From the NCBI GenBank assembly GCA_900552115.1, contig URYP01000017.1, positions 1 to 30,288 on the forward strand: a DNA stretch of 30,288 nucleotides, in the 5' to 3' direction. The position numbers were made by a program, and so were the translations under genes. The stretch is from an uncultured Oscillospiraceae bacterium. Lineage in GTDB: Bacteria > Bacillota > Clostridia > Oscillospirales > Acutalibacteraceae. A model generated the notes under the pieces. It was not told the origin of the DNA and ran no database searches. It worked only from the letters and a program-made list of their open reading frames with translations. Positions within the stretch are counted from its first letter, which is position 1. Every line of letters starts with the position of its first letter. Shown here in pieces: positions 14,674 to 22,917 of the stretch.

Positions 14674-16678
14674 AGGATTCGTCCGAGCCGGAATCCGGGT
14701 TTTGATCGTTATCCGTATTGTGCGTTTCCGCCGGGGAAGCTTCGCCTTCCGTTTCCTCGGGCAGTTTCTTTTTGCCGTGACGGGCGTTGGCTTGCAGGGC
14801 AAACGGCCCTTTGCCCAGTTTCCGCATTTCCAGCAATACCACGGCGCCCGCCGCCAGCAGGCTGATCAGGACGAGAAGAAGCGTTATCCAGATAGACACG
14901 CCGCCGTCATGGTTCGAACCGTCCGGCGGGCGGGTGGTCACGAATCCAATGCCTTCGTCGTCCAGGTCGTCGTTGCTGCTGTCCACCGCGCCGCCGTTTC
15001 CGGTGGGAAGCGCGCCGGTAGGCAGGGTTGTAGTGGTCTTGGCTGATGTGGGGGGAATCTCTTTCTGCATGGTAATCTCAAAGGTGGTTTTTTTGCCGTA
15101 ATAGGTAACGGTCAGGGTTTGTTTGCCCAGCTTTTTATTGTCATAACCACTCACCATGTCCCTTGTCATGCTGTAGTTAATGGACGTACCGTTGTCGTAT
15201 TCAGCTGCGATCAGACCGCCGGTCAGATCCAACTCTTCTCCCAGCCCAAACACGACCCGGTCGGGAAGGGACTGGATACGGATTCCCGTCAGTACTTTTT
15301 GGGCGATCGTGACTGTGAAGGTGTCGGTAAAGCCGCCATAAGAGACCGTCAGCGTTTTTTTACCGGGCGAGGAACTATCGTAGCCGGTAATGACATAATC
15401 CGTAGCAGCCAGAGCCTTGGCAGTCCCGTTTTCGTAAGTAGCCGACACCACCATGCCGGTCGTATCCAATTTTTGCCCTTCGACAAAGGCCAGCTTGGTG
15501 GGCTTTTTAGTGATCTTAATACCGGTCAGTACAGACTGGACGTTTTTCATGGAGCGCAGTATGGGATTGTACTTATCCATAACCCAGATTGATTTAAAAT
15601 CAAATCCGGAAAATCGGTTTTGTTCGGTCATTTGCTGGCGGCTCAACGCCGTCGCTTTTTGAGTGGAATCGGTACTGGCCGTTTTGTATGTCGTGTTCAA
15701 ATAATAACAATTGGCCAGCGTTCCGCCTTCGCACTGTCCGGCCACGCCGCCCCCAAACAAATGCGATTGAGCGGTTGCTTTGACTGCGCCGCTGTTCAGT
15801 CCTATTTTTACCGAGGAACGGTTGGCGCCGGCCAGGCCGCCGGCATAAGCGTCGGCGCCGGCGGTAACGGAAACCGCCCCCATATTTAGTATGTTCGTCA
15901 TGGCACCGTCGTTAAGGCCGATAATACCGCCGGCCGTTGCGTCGCCTTTGGCCGATTTAGAGAGGATATTTCCCTTATTCATGCCTTTGTTGAGGGAAGC
16001 GCTGCTTTGGCCGGCAATACCACCCGCGGTCGCCGTTACGCCGCTGGCGGATACCACGGCGCTGCTGTAACACTCCGTCAGCGTGCCGGCGTACATCCGG
16101 CCGACAACCCCGCCGGCGGCAGCGGCGTTTTTCGCATTTTTCACGGTGATGGATCCGCCCAGCACATGACAGTTGGAAATGGTGCCGCCGGCAGCGCCGA
16201 CAATGCCGCCGGCATAACCGTACGAGCTGTCTTTAATCTGAACGGAGCTGTTCATAACCCGTAGGTTCTGGATTTTTCCTGAGCTGTAGCCGAACAGGCC
16301 GGCGTAGGCAGAATCGCTGTCGCCTACGGAAACCGCCACTTTCAGTCCGCTAATGGTGTGACCGTTTCCGTCAAAAACTCCGGTAAAGCGTTCAGAATAG
16401 GTGGGGCCAAGCGGCCGCCACAGTACGCCTTCGTTATAATAGGCACCGTTTTTTTCGAAGTCCGACGGCTTGAACGATATGTCGCCGGTCAGATAAAATT
16501 TTCCATCCAGCTTGTTGCGTACCAGCTCATTGAGGTCGGCGGCCGTACTGATCGGCGTGTAGCCTTCGGCCGACCAGTTGGTGCCTTCAGCTGTCGCCCC
16601 ATAAAGGGGCAACACTGTAAAGGCGAGCAACGCCAGCGATATCAGAGTGACGCCGATACGGCGTACAGGTCGTTTCAT
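14672..16678 (-). CDS. Secreted GLUG-repeat / bacterial Ig-like surface protein with C-terminal membrane anchor
   Basis: A 668-residue surface protein. Residues 1-30 are a signal peptide (KRPVRRIGVTLISLALLAFTVLPLYGATA). Residues ~35-370 contain repeated GLUG-like units (YAGGIVGAAGG, AAGGVVGRMYAG, TAGGIAGQS, TAGGIIGLNDG, YAGGLAGANRS, FGGGVAGQCEGG), a beta-helix-forming pattern of adhesins. Two Ig-like domains of one type follow, each opening LTGI(K/R)I and ending TLTVSYGGF or TLTVTYYGK (~385-460 and ~465-540). After a Thr/Pro linker comes a membrane helix (VSIWITLLLVLISLLAAGAVVLL) and an acidic cytoplasmic tail; there is no LPxTG motif. GGGAG sets the start. It has its own promoter and terminator, so it is separate from the dockerin gene upstream. 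Confidence 0.85.
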   Translation of the reverse strand: MKRPVRRIGVTLISLALLAFTVLPLYGATAEGTNWSAEGYTPISTAADLNELVRNKLDGKFYLTGDISFKPSDFEKNGAYYNEGVLWRPLGPTYSERFTGVFDGNGHTISGLKVAVSVGDSDSAYAGLFGYSSGKIQNLRVMNSSVQIKDSSYGYAGGIVGAAGGTISNCHVLGGSITVKNAKNAAAAGGVVGRMYAGTLTECYSSAVVSASGVTATAGGIAGQSSASLNKGMNKGNILSKSAKGDATAGGIIGLNDGAMTNILNMGAVSVTAGADAYAGGLAGANRSSVKIGLNSGAVKATAQSHLFGGGVAGQCEGGTLANCYYLNTTYKTASTDSTQKATALSRQQMTEQNRFSGFDFKSIWVMDKYNPILRSMKNVQSVLTGIKITKKPTKLAFVEGQKLDTTGMVVSATYENGTAKALAATDYVITGYDSSSPGKKTLTVSYGGFTDTFTVTIAQKVLTGIRIQSLPDRVVFGLGEELDLTGGLIAAEYDNGTSINYSMTRDMVSGYDNKKLGKQTLTVTYYGKKTTFEITMQKEIPPTSAKTTTTLPTGALPTGNGGAVDSSNDDLDDEGIGFVTTRPPDGSNHDGGVSIWITLLLVLISLLAAGAVVLLEMRKLGKGPFALQANARHGKKKLPEETEGEASPAETHNTDNDQNPDSGSDES

Positions 16679-16744
16679 GAGGATTCTCCCTTCCCGAATA
16701 ACGGACCGTTTAAGCCCGGAATACCAAAGAATATATATGCTTTT

Positions 16745-16773
16745 ATAATACCGGATTTTAGTCCGTTCGTCAA
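16745..16773 (-). promoter_or_regulatory. Promoter of the GLUG-repeat protein gene
   Basis: On the minus strand: TTGACG (16773-16768), a 17-base spacer and TATTAT (16750-16745), about 65 bases before the start codon. Confidence 0.75.
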
Positions 16774-16825
16774 CTGGCCACCGGCGGGAACTTTTGGCCG
16801 AGGAAAAGCGAACGTCTGTTTATCT

Positions 16826-16859
16826 GAAAAAGCCCCTCTCACAGAGGTGAGAGGGGCTT
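16826..16859 (-). terminator. Terminator of the dockerin esterase gene
   Basis: A perfect 13-bp stem, AAGCCCCTCTCAC with GTGAGAGGGGCTT (16830-16842 and 16847-16859), followed by TTTTT on the minus strand. It lies just after the esterase stop. Confidence 0.93.
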
Positions 16860-16863
16860 GCGG

Positions 16864-19800
16864 TTAAAACGAGGAGATTTTTTCGGTGGCGTACTGCAGG
16901 ATGAGCAAGGCGTCCGCCGCCGTTACGCCGTCTTTGCTATCTACATCGGCAGCCTTTGTCTGTTGTTCGTTCAGAACAATTTTATTGGTGGCTGCCTGCA
17001 GCGCCATAAGCGCGTCGGCGGCGGTCACATTGCCGCTGCCATCGATATCGCCCAGCATAACTGTCGGTCCGCCGGCTTTGACAAGGGCGGCTTTGGCCGT
17101 GCGCAGGGCGTCGGCGGCATTTGCCACTGCCTGACGGGTAGCAGCGGTGTCGGCGGCTACGGTTTTAGCTGCCGTCAGCGCCGCGTCGTAGGTCGCCCAT
17201 GTTTCCGCAGTATAATCGGCCGGAATCAGGTTTTCATCAATCAGTGCGTTTAGCGCGGTTTTATCCACCAGCGTATTTTCGGCTTCGTCCATGCCGAACT
17301 GTATGTCGTCGAGGTACACGGTGCCGCCCTGCGTATCCACTACGGTGAAACGCAGCTCCGTCAGATTCTGCAACAGGGAGGCCGGGTTGGCAGCGGCTTT
17401 ACCGCTGCTGTCTGACAGCTTCTGCAGGTTGAAGGAGTAGGGGCGGAAGTCGGACGAAGCGGGAACTTCGACATTCGTGGCCGCCGTATCCGCTAGAGCC
17501 GCCGTATAGGTTTTTCCGCCCGAAACCACAGTGAGCTGCAGCGTCTTCGGCCGCGCGTCGGGATTGCACAGGTATGCGGTGAGGTAGTTGTAATACTGGA
17601 ATTGCTTCCTTGGGCTTAGGAAGGTGACGTCTTTGCCGTCTATCTGGCCGCCCCAGACCGGCGTTACCGCCGCTTTGGAGCTGGAGTAGTCCACTTTCAG
17701 TGAAGCCTTACCTTCGGCCTTGACGGTGGTGTCATAGGCAAAAGTGGCCGTACCTTCCGCTACGCCCCACATGTCTTCAAAGCTGGCCATTTCCCGGCCA
17801 TTTTGGTAATTCACCCATACTTTGCCGTCGGCATACTGCCAATCCTGCGGCTGGTAGTTCACCGGGGTTTTGCCACCCAGGTCGGTGTGGAAGGCCGCCG
17901 CCGGGAATCCGGCGGAATTTTTTAGGTTGCTGGCGGACACGTAATTTCCAAAGGCGTAGGCGACATATTTCGGTTGAGTTACCCGGTCATTCCAAACTTC
18001 CACCGTATCTTCCGATACGATCGCAGCGCGGGCGTCCACAAACACGCCGTCAACGCCGGCAATGGAAAAGCCGTGCAGGTCGCCCTCGTTGCCAATGATG
18101 GACAGCCCGTCGCCCACCCTGTCAAAGGTAACGCGAATGCGTCCGGTTTCGGTGATGCTCATGGAAGAATAAACCGGAGCCGTGGCGTCCATATCCGCTC
18201 CGTATACCAAATCCAGCGCGGCCAAGGCGTAGCGGTCAGCCACGGGGCCTTTGGTGGTGGGGTGAATGACCGAGTTCAAGGTCCCGTCGCCATTTTCGTA
18301 GGTCAGCGGACAGTCGTACAACGTCACCTGCGCCATGGTATCGGAATGTCGTTTCCAGGCACGGGTCATGTCCTCCGCTTGATCAGAAATATACGCGCCA
18401 TACAGATGGGGGGCGATATGGGCATAGATCAACGGCATGCTGTTGTCCTCAAAGCCGAATACCCGGCTCCAGTCCTTCTGCAGCAGCTCCAGGAATTTAT
18501 CGTACATGCCGTTGAAGCTCAGGTTGGATTCGCCTTGATACCAGATGGTGCCGGTGATCTGCAGCCCCTTGCCGTCCTCAAAACCGGCGATAGGGCCCAT
18601 AATTTCGTTGTACAGGGTGGACATGCGGTTGTTGGCCAGCGGCCAATTGGATTCGTCGTAGTATTCCTTGCGGCCCTGCAGATAAGCTTTGATTTCGGCA
18701 TCGCCGTCAATCGCATCCCGCGACAGCCAGCAGTCGATGCGGGAACCGCCCGAGGCGTTGCTGATAATGCCTACCGGCATATCCAGCTCGTCCTGGAGCT
18801 GCAGGGCGAACTGATAGCCGATTGAGGATACGTTCTGTAGACGAGTTGTGTTGGCGGCTGTATCCCAGTAGGTATCGATAATGTCAAAGTTGGGCGTAAG
18901 CGGATGCTGAACGTTGTCCCCATATGGCCAGGAACGTTCTTTCAAATAGCGGATATTGGCGTTGCCGGCCTGGGCCAGCAGCTCTGACGAATGACGGTCG
19001 CTTTTGACGGTCAGTTCCATGTTGGACTGGCCGCTGGCCAGCCATAGCTCGCCTACCACTACGTCGGTATACTGCTTAGCGGCTTTCACGCCGACCGCGT
19101 CTTTGTCCTCAATGGTCAGATAATAGGAGGTATAGCCGCCCGGCAAGCCTTTGCCCTCGCACAGGGCGGCGGTAAAGGTGTTGTCCTCTCCCGCGGTGAC
19201 GACATCCTGGCCAACCAGCTTATCGCCGTCGGTTTCGTAGAGGGAGACCGTTACGGTATCGCCTTTGGCTGCATAACCCCATACATAAATCGGCTTGTTC
19301 CGCTGGAACAGCATATGATCTCCGAACGCGCTGGACAGGGTGAGCTGCGTTTCAGAATACGGGGCTTTGGTATTGACAAGGTAGGCCGTACCCAAACGGA
19401 CATCCTGTCCGGCGGGGGCTATTACGCTAAAGGAGAAGTCGGTATACACCGAAACGTCCGCCGTGGCGGGAGGCGTATCGCTAAAGGGCAGTTGCAGCTG
19501 GTTCCAGCCGGTTTTCAAATTGTTCGGGTGCCAGGCAAGCACCTGATCCTTGTCGTTTGTGAGCATAACACTGGCCGAAGTTACCGAAGATGCATCCGGA
19601 ATATAGACATTGGCGAATACGGCCATGTCCGGCCATTGCATGCCGGTGGCATCGATGGACATTCCGGTTTTTTCCAGCGAATAGCTGCCATTAGAAGCCG
19701 TCAGATGCGCGTTGCGGGGATTGAGCGTTCCCACGACGCGGTGAGCCGGATCTTTCATTTCCCCGGTTTCCGGAACGGAAGCTTTCCGGCTGGTATCCAC

Positions 19801-20898
19801 AATGGATACGTTGGCCAGCCTCAGTTTGAACTGGGAGAAATCGATAGTGGAAGGCAGGCTGTCGAACCGGAGCTGGAAGCTCTGCTCCACATCCCACAGC
19901 AGTCCGGGCGTTCCGAACGGAGCAATGGCGTCTTTATCGCGGGGAGAGGGGGAGAATGCAAGCAGCACCTTGTTCCAGCCTTTTTTCCAATTGACTGCGG
20001 CCAACTGATTTTTGACCAGCCAGCGTACTTCGTGATATTTGGAGGAGGAATCCATGTACTGCAAGGCAATCTGACCGCCGGCGTTTTTGAAGAAATTCAG
20101 GGTCTCTGGGGAGGCGGGATTTTCCACATACACATCCATATACAGGGCCAGGTCTTCTTCGGCAGCCCGTTTTACCTCTTTGGTAAACGTCAGCTTGGAG
20201 CCCAGGGTGTACAGGTTCTGGGAGGCGTTGTAGCTCATCACCTGGTTGCCCACCACATCCTGCAGCTTCTGGTAATCCGGCGGAGCGGGATCGACGATCT
20301 GGGTGCTGTTGCCCTCCGTATCAAAGGCCGTATCCACCAGCATCACATTGGAAATGCGCAGGTCGTAGTCCTTCTGCTCATCGGCTACGCTGGTAAGGCG
20401 TACCTCAAAAATCTGCGCCCAGTCAAATTTCATGTTCTGTTTACGGGCGGGAATAGCGCCGTCCGCTTCGGGGCCGGACAGGGCAAAACTGAGCAGCACC
20501 GAGTTCCAACCGGCCTTCAGTTTCATATCGTTCAAATACCATATGGTTTCATAATAGGTCTGGCCATCAAATTTCTGTATGGCAATGCGCCGTTCGTTGT
20601 TGGCCTTATCCAAAATATCCAGATTGTCCGGGTCGGCGTTATTGGCTATGTAAATGTTCATGTATAAAGCCAAATCGTCTGTCTTCCCAGCGGCGGCTTT
20701 GTCCTGTATCGCCTGGTTCATGGTAACCGTCTTGGTCAAAAGATAACGATTATTGGCGCTATCGCAGGGGATGGTCTGATTTTCAGCCAAATTATCCTGC
20801 AAAACCTTATAGCGGCTGACGGCGGTCTCACCGCTGTCCTCTGCCAGGAGGAACAGTGTGTGGATTTTTTTATATTCCGGTTTGAACCTCTCCGTCAT
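16864..20898 (-). CDS. Dockerin-bearing sialate O-acetylesterase-type carbohydrate esterase, N-terminus truncated
   Basis: An open frame of 1344 residues. Three related beta-sandwich modules (~50-195, ~220-370, ~390-510) share a GWN(S/K/Q)(V/L)LL-type strand and are probably carbohydrate-binding. The esterase domain (~515-900) has the SGNH motifs GQSNM (Ser625), WYQGESN (786-792) and a late VIHP (His879), as in sialate O-acetylesterase (SASA). A further beta-sandwich (~1035-1200), a FIVAR-like helical region (~1205-1275) and a type I dockerin (1281-1344) follow. The dockerin has two calcium loops, DIDGSGNVTAAD and DVDSKDGVTAAD. So it should act on a cohesin scaffold, de-acetylating glycans. 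No signal peptide is present: the first ~5 codons come from the repeat at 20885, so the true start is missing. Confidence 0.85.
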   Translation of the reverse strand: MTERFKPEYKKIHTLFLLAEDSGETAVSRYKVLQDNLAENQTIPCDSANNRYLLTKTVTMNQAIQDKAAAGKTDDLALYMNIYIANNADPDNLDILDKANNERRIAIQKFDGQTYYETIWYLNDMKLKAGWNSVLLSFALSGPEADGAIPARKQNMKFDWAQIFEVRLTSVADEQKDYDLRISNVMLVDTAFDTEGNSTQIVDPAPPDYQKLQDVVGNQVMSYNASQNLYTLGSKLTFTKEVKRAAEEDLALYMDVYVENPASPETLNFFKNAGGQIALQYMDSSSKYHEVRWLVKNQLAAVNWKKGWNKVLLAFSPSPRDKDAIAPFGTPGLLWDVEQSFQLRFDSLPSTIDFSQFKLRLANVSIVDTSRKASVPETGEMKDPAHRVVGTLNPRNAHLTASNGSYSLEKTGMSIDATGMQWPDMAVFANVYIPDASSVTSASVMLTNDKDQVLAWHPNNLKTGWNQLQLPFSDTPPATADVSVYTDFSFSVIAPAGQDVRLGTAYLVNTKAPYSETQLTLSSAFGDHMLFQRNKPIYVWGYAAKGDTVTVSLYETDGDKLVGQDVVTAGEDNTFTAALCEGKGLPGGYTSYYLTIEDKDAVGVKAAKQYTDVVVGELWLASGQSNMELTVKSDRHSSELLAQAGNANIRYLKERSWPYGDNVQHPLTPNFDIIDTYWDTAANTTRLQNVSSIGYQFALQLQDELDMPVGIISNASGGSRIDCWLSRDAIDGDAEIKAYLQGRKEYYDESNWPLANNRMSTLYNEIMGPIAGFEDGKGLQITGTIWYQGESNLSFNGMYDKFLELLQKDWSRVFGFEDNSMPLIYAHIAPHLYGAYISDQAEDMTRAWKRHSDTMAQVTLYDCPLTYENGDGTLNSVIHPTTKGPVADRYALAALDLVYGADMDATAPVYSSMSITETGRIRVTFDRVGDGLSIIGNEGDLHGFSIAGVDGVFVDARAAIVSEDTVEVWNDRVTQPKYVAYAFGNYVSASNLKNSAGFPAAAFHTDLGGKTPVNYQPQDWQYADGKVWVNYQNGREMASFEDMWGVAEGTATFAYDTTVKAEGKASLKVDYSSSKAAVTPVWGGQIDGKDVTFLSPRKQFQYYNYLTAYLCNPDARPKTLQLTVVSGGKTYTAALADTAATNVEVPASSDFRPYSFNLQKLSDSSGKAAANPASLLQNLTELRFTVVDTQGGTVYLDDIQFGMDEAENTLVDKTALNALIDENLIPADYTAETWATYDAALTAAKTVAADTAATRQAVANAADALRTAKAALVKAGGPTVMLGDIDGSGNVTAADALMALQAATNKIVLNEQQTKAADVDSKDGVTAADALLILQYATEKISSF

Positions 20899-21018
20899 TG
20901 CTTCGCAATGCCACCTCTCCTGATAGGAGAGGCCTTGGCAGTCGGATGCAGCTTTCTGGATACGCCAGAGGCTCTCCTATTAGGAGAGCTGGCGAGCCGC
21001 AGGCTCGACTGAGAGGTT
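20885..21018. repeat. MITE-like palindromic repeat, copy A, at the block junction
   Basis: About 134 bases bounded by AACCTCTC and GAGAGGTT as terminal inverted repeats. Inside are hairpins CATTGC/GCAATG and CTCTCCT/AGGAGAG on the left and CTCTCCT/AGGAGAG on the right. It is closely similar to copy B (24761-24893). It interrupts the esterase frame, and from here on base composition and codon use change. No further esterase coding appears beyond it. Confidence 0.85.
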
Positions 21019-21048
21019 GATATTGTATAAAACAGCCATTGTGGAAGG

Positions 21049-21699
21049 ATGTGCAATTGCGGCATGAAGTCTGAGCATCTGGTGGGGACGAACATCCCCC
21101 GATTCACCTACGACACCCCCACGGTGCCGGAAAACGATTTTTATGCCCTGTGCGAGGGCAGCCGGCCCCTGTGCATGATCTTCCTGCCGGGGTTCGACCA
21201 TCCCGTCAGCCGTGAGTACATCACCCGCTACCTCAAGACCCTGCCCGCCCTCAAGGGCGCACGGCTGGCCTGCGTGGTGCGGTCCAGCGCCAAGGCGGTG
21301 GCCACGGCCACCCGCGGGTCGGAGTTTCCCTTCCCGGTCATCTGCGACGGGCCGGGCGTGCTGTACGGCTATCTGGGCGTGGAGCAGACCCGCGGCCTGC
21401 TGAGCTGGAGCTTCGCGGCCCAGAAGATCTACAAGGCCGCCAAAGATGCCGGTTATCACTACGACAAGTCTGCCCCGCAGATCCTGCCGCTGACGCTGGT
21501 GGTGGGCCCGATGGGCAGGATCCTGTTCACCCATTCCGGCCGCAGCCAGACCGACCTGCCCGAAGACTGCGCCGCCATCCACGAGGTCGTCCGGGCCGTG
21601 GAGGCAGCTACCGTTCAGGCCCGCACCGACGCGAACCCCCACTGCTCCGACGAGACCCTGACCTTGCCCGACCTGATGGGCTGGGATGACGGGACCTGA
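21049..21699 (+). CDS. Peroxiredoxin-fold (AhpC/TSA-like) protein lacking the peroxidatic Cys
   Basis: A 216-residue protein with thioredoxin/peroxiredoxin-like segments: an N-terminal VGTNIPRFTYDT, the strand LCMIFLPGFDHPVSREYI (~41-58), FPVICDGPGVLYGYLGV and LPLTLVVGPMGRILFTH. In active peroxiredoxins the strand is followed by PxxxTxxC; here the equivalent reads PGFDHPVS, so Thr and the peroxidatic Cys are replaced by His and Ser. It is probably not a classical peroxidase; it may be a redox or structural homologue. The start is uncertain. ATG at 21049 has GGAAGG immediately adjacent (too close), and ATG at 21064 is 14 bases away. Its promoter may lie in the repeat or have been lost at the junction. 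Confidence 0.7.
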   Translation: MCNCGMKSEHLVGTNIPRFTYDTPTVPENDFYALCEGSRPLCMIFLPGFDHPVSREYITRYLKTLPALKGARLACVVRSSAKAVATATRGSEFPFPVICDGPGVLYGYLGVEQTRGLLSWSFAAQKIYKAAKDAGYHYDKSAPQILPLTLVVGPMGRILFTHSGRSQTDLPEDCAAIHEVVRAVEAATVQARTDANPHCSDETLTLPDLMGWDDGT

Positions 21700-21711
21700 C
21701 CCAGCAAAAGA

Positions 21712-21739
21712 GCCACGGCTGCGGCCGTGGCCCTTTTTT
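21712..21739 (+). terminator. Terminator after the peroxiredoxin-like gene
   Basis: GCCACGGC/GCCGTGGC stem with loop TGCG, followed by CC and TTTTTT. It lies within 15 bases of the stop and just before the convergent DUF378 stop. Confidence 0.92.
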
Positions 21740-21746
21740 GTTCGTC

Positions 21747-21950
21747 TCACTCGATGTCGTCGTCCGTGAACAAGCCCGGAATGCCGCAGACTGCGGCGAT
21801 GCCGACCACGGTGAAGACGATGCGGGACCAGATGGAGCTGCTGCCACCCAGCAGCCACCCCACAAAATCGAACTGGAACAGCCCGACCAGGCCCCAGTTG
21901 ATGCCGCCGATGATCATCAAGATCAGGCACACTTTATAAAAGGTCTGCAC
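21747..21950 (-). CDS. DUF378 small membrane protein
   Basis: A 67-residue membrane protein with the DUF378 pattern: an N-terminal helix (VCLILMIIGGINWGLVGLFQFD), a loop with GWLLGG and a second helix (IVFTVVGIAAVCGIPGLF). The family marker INWGLVG is clear. The function is unknown. The start is GTG at 21950, with GGGGG 7 bases upstream. That ribosome-binding site lies inside the hairpin 21954-22001, which also follows ispE, so expression may depend on readthrough or on opening of that stem. It ends facing the peroxiredoxin-like gene. Confidence 0.85.
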   Translation of the reverse strand: MQTFYKVCLILMIIGGINWGLVGLFQFDFVGWLLGGSSSIWSRIVFTVVGIAAVCGIPGLFTDDDIE

Positions 21951-21953
21951 GAA

Positions 21954-22001
21954 AAGACCCCCTTTCCTTTGGGAATAGCATTTCCCAGGAAAGAGGGTCT
22001 T
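21954..22001 (-). terminator. Terminator/attenuator hairpin between ispE and the DUF378 gene
   Basis: On the minus strand, AAGACCCTCTTTCC pairs with GGAAAGGGGGTCTT and an inner TGGGAA/TTCCCA extends the stem; TTTTC follows. The Shine-Dalgarno of the DUF378 gene is on the 3' arm. Confidence 0.8.
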
Positions 22002-22014
22002 ATTCCGTTTTGCG

Positions 22015-22905
22015 TTACAGCATCCACTTCGGGGCGGTGACCCGTGCACCGCCCTTGTCGGGCTGGGCCACATAGACCTGCGGCCAGCGGGTCTTCAGGG
22101 CCGCAGCCGCCGTGCGGGCTTCGGCCTCGCTGGCAAAGATGCCGAACACCGCCGCGCCGCTGCCGGTCATCAGGGCCGTGAGCGCACCGTGTTCGCAGAG
22201 CGCAGCCTTGATGGCCTCATTGTCCTTGGCACCGCTGCACTCTTCCAGCGCGTTGCCTGCGGCGGCGCAGACGGCGGCCAGATCTTCGGCGCGGATCGCG
22301 GCTTCCTGCGCCTCGCAGTCGGGGTGGCGGCTGCTGCCCACCCGGTCATAGGCCGCAAAGGCCTCCGGGGTCGAGACACCGTAGTCCGGCATGACCACCG
22401 TGAACCAGCAGTCCGGGCAGGGCGGCAGAGCTTTCATCACATCGCCCACGCCCTGCACCCGGCAGGTGCCGCCCATGAGGGCAAACGGTACATCGGCACC
22501 GATTTTGGCACCCAGCGCGCAGAGCTCGCTCATGGACAGATGTGCCCCATACAGAGCATTCAAGCCCACGAGGACGGCGGCGGCATCCGCACTGCCGCCC
22601 GCCATACCGGCCCGCACGGGCACGTTCTTATAGATGGTGATGTCCACGCCCGCCAGCAGGCCGGTGTAGCGGAAGAACGCGATGGCCGCCTTGATGGCGG
22701 TGTTGCTGTCGTTGGCGGCGACCGGGCTTCCGGGCAGAGAGAGGTTCAGGCTGCTGCTGCGGGCCAGCACCACCTTTTCATACAGGGTGATGGCCTGCAT
22801 GGTCATGTCAAGGTCGTGGTATCCGTTGGGCAGAGTACCCACCACGTCCAGCGCCAGATTCAGCTTGGCAGGGGCCAGAACGGTCACGCGGTTCAGTTTT
22901 GCCAT
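22015..22905 (-). CDS. ispE: 4-diphosphocytidyl-2-C-methyl-D-erythritol kinase
   Basis: A 296-residue GHMP kinase of the MEP isoprenoid pathway, phosphorylating the 2-hydroxyl of CDP-ME with ATP. Family motifs are in order: APAKLNLALDV (residues ~10-20), GYHDLDMTMQAITLY, the ATP loop VPVRAGMAGGSADAAAVL (~90-107), GADVPFALMGG and a C-terminal MTGSGAAVFGIF. The length is typical. ATG at 22905 has GAGGAG 8 bases upstream, overlapping the stop of the aminotransferase gene; a TTG two codons earlier is less likely. It is the third gene of a minus-strand group (regulator, aminotransferase, ispE) and is followed by the hairpin before the DUF378 gene. Confidence 0.92.
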   Translation of the reverse strand: MAKLNRVTVLAPAKLNLALDVVGTLPNGYHDLDMTMQAITLYEKVVLARSSSLNLSLPGSPVAANDSNTAIKAAIAFFRYTGLLAGVDITIYKNVPVRAGMAGGSADAAAVLVGLNALYGAHLSMSELCALGAKIGADVPFALMGGTCRVQGVGDVMKALPPCPDCWFTVVMPDYGVSTPEAFAAYDRVGSSRHPDCEAQEAAIRAEDLAAVCAAAGNALEECSGAKDNEAIKAALCEHGALTALMTGSGAAVFGIFASEAEARTAAAALKTRWPQVYVAQPDKGGARVTAPKWML

Positions 22906-22917
22906 TTTCAACTCTCC

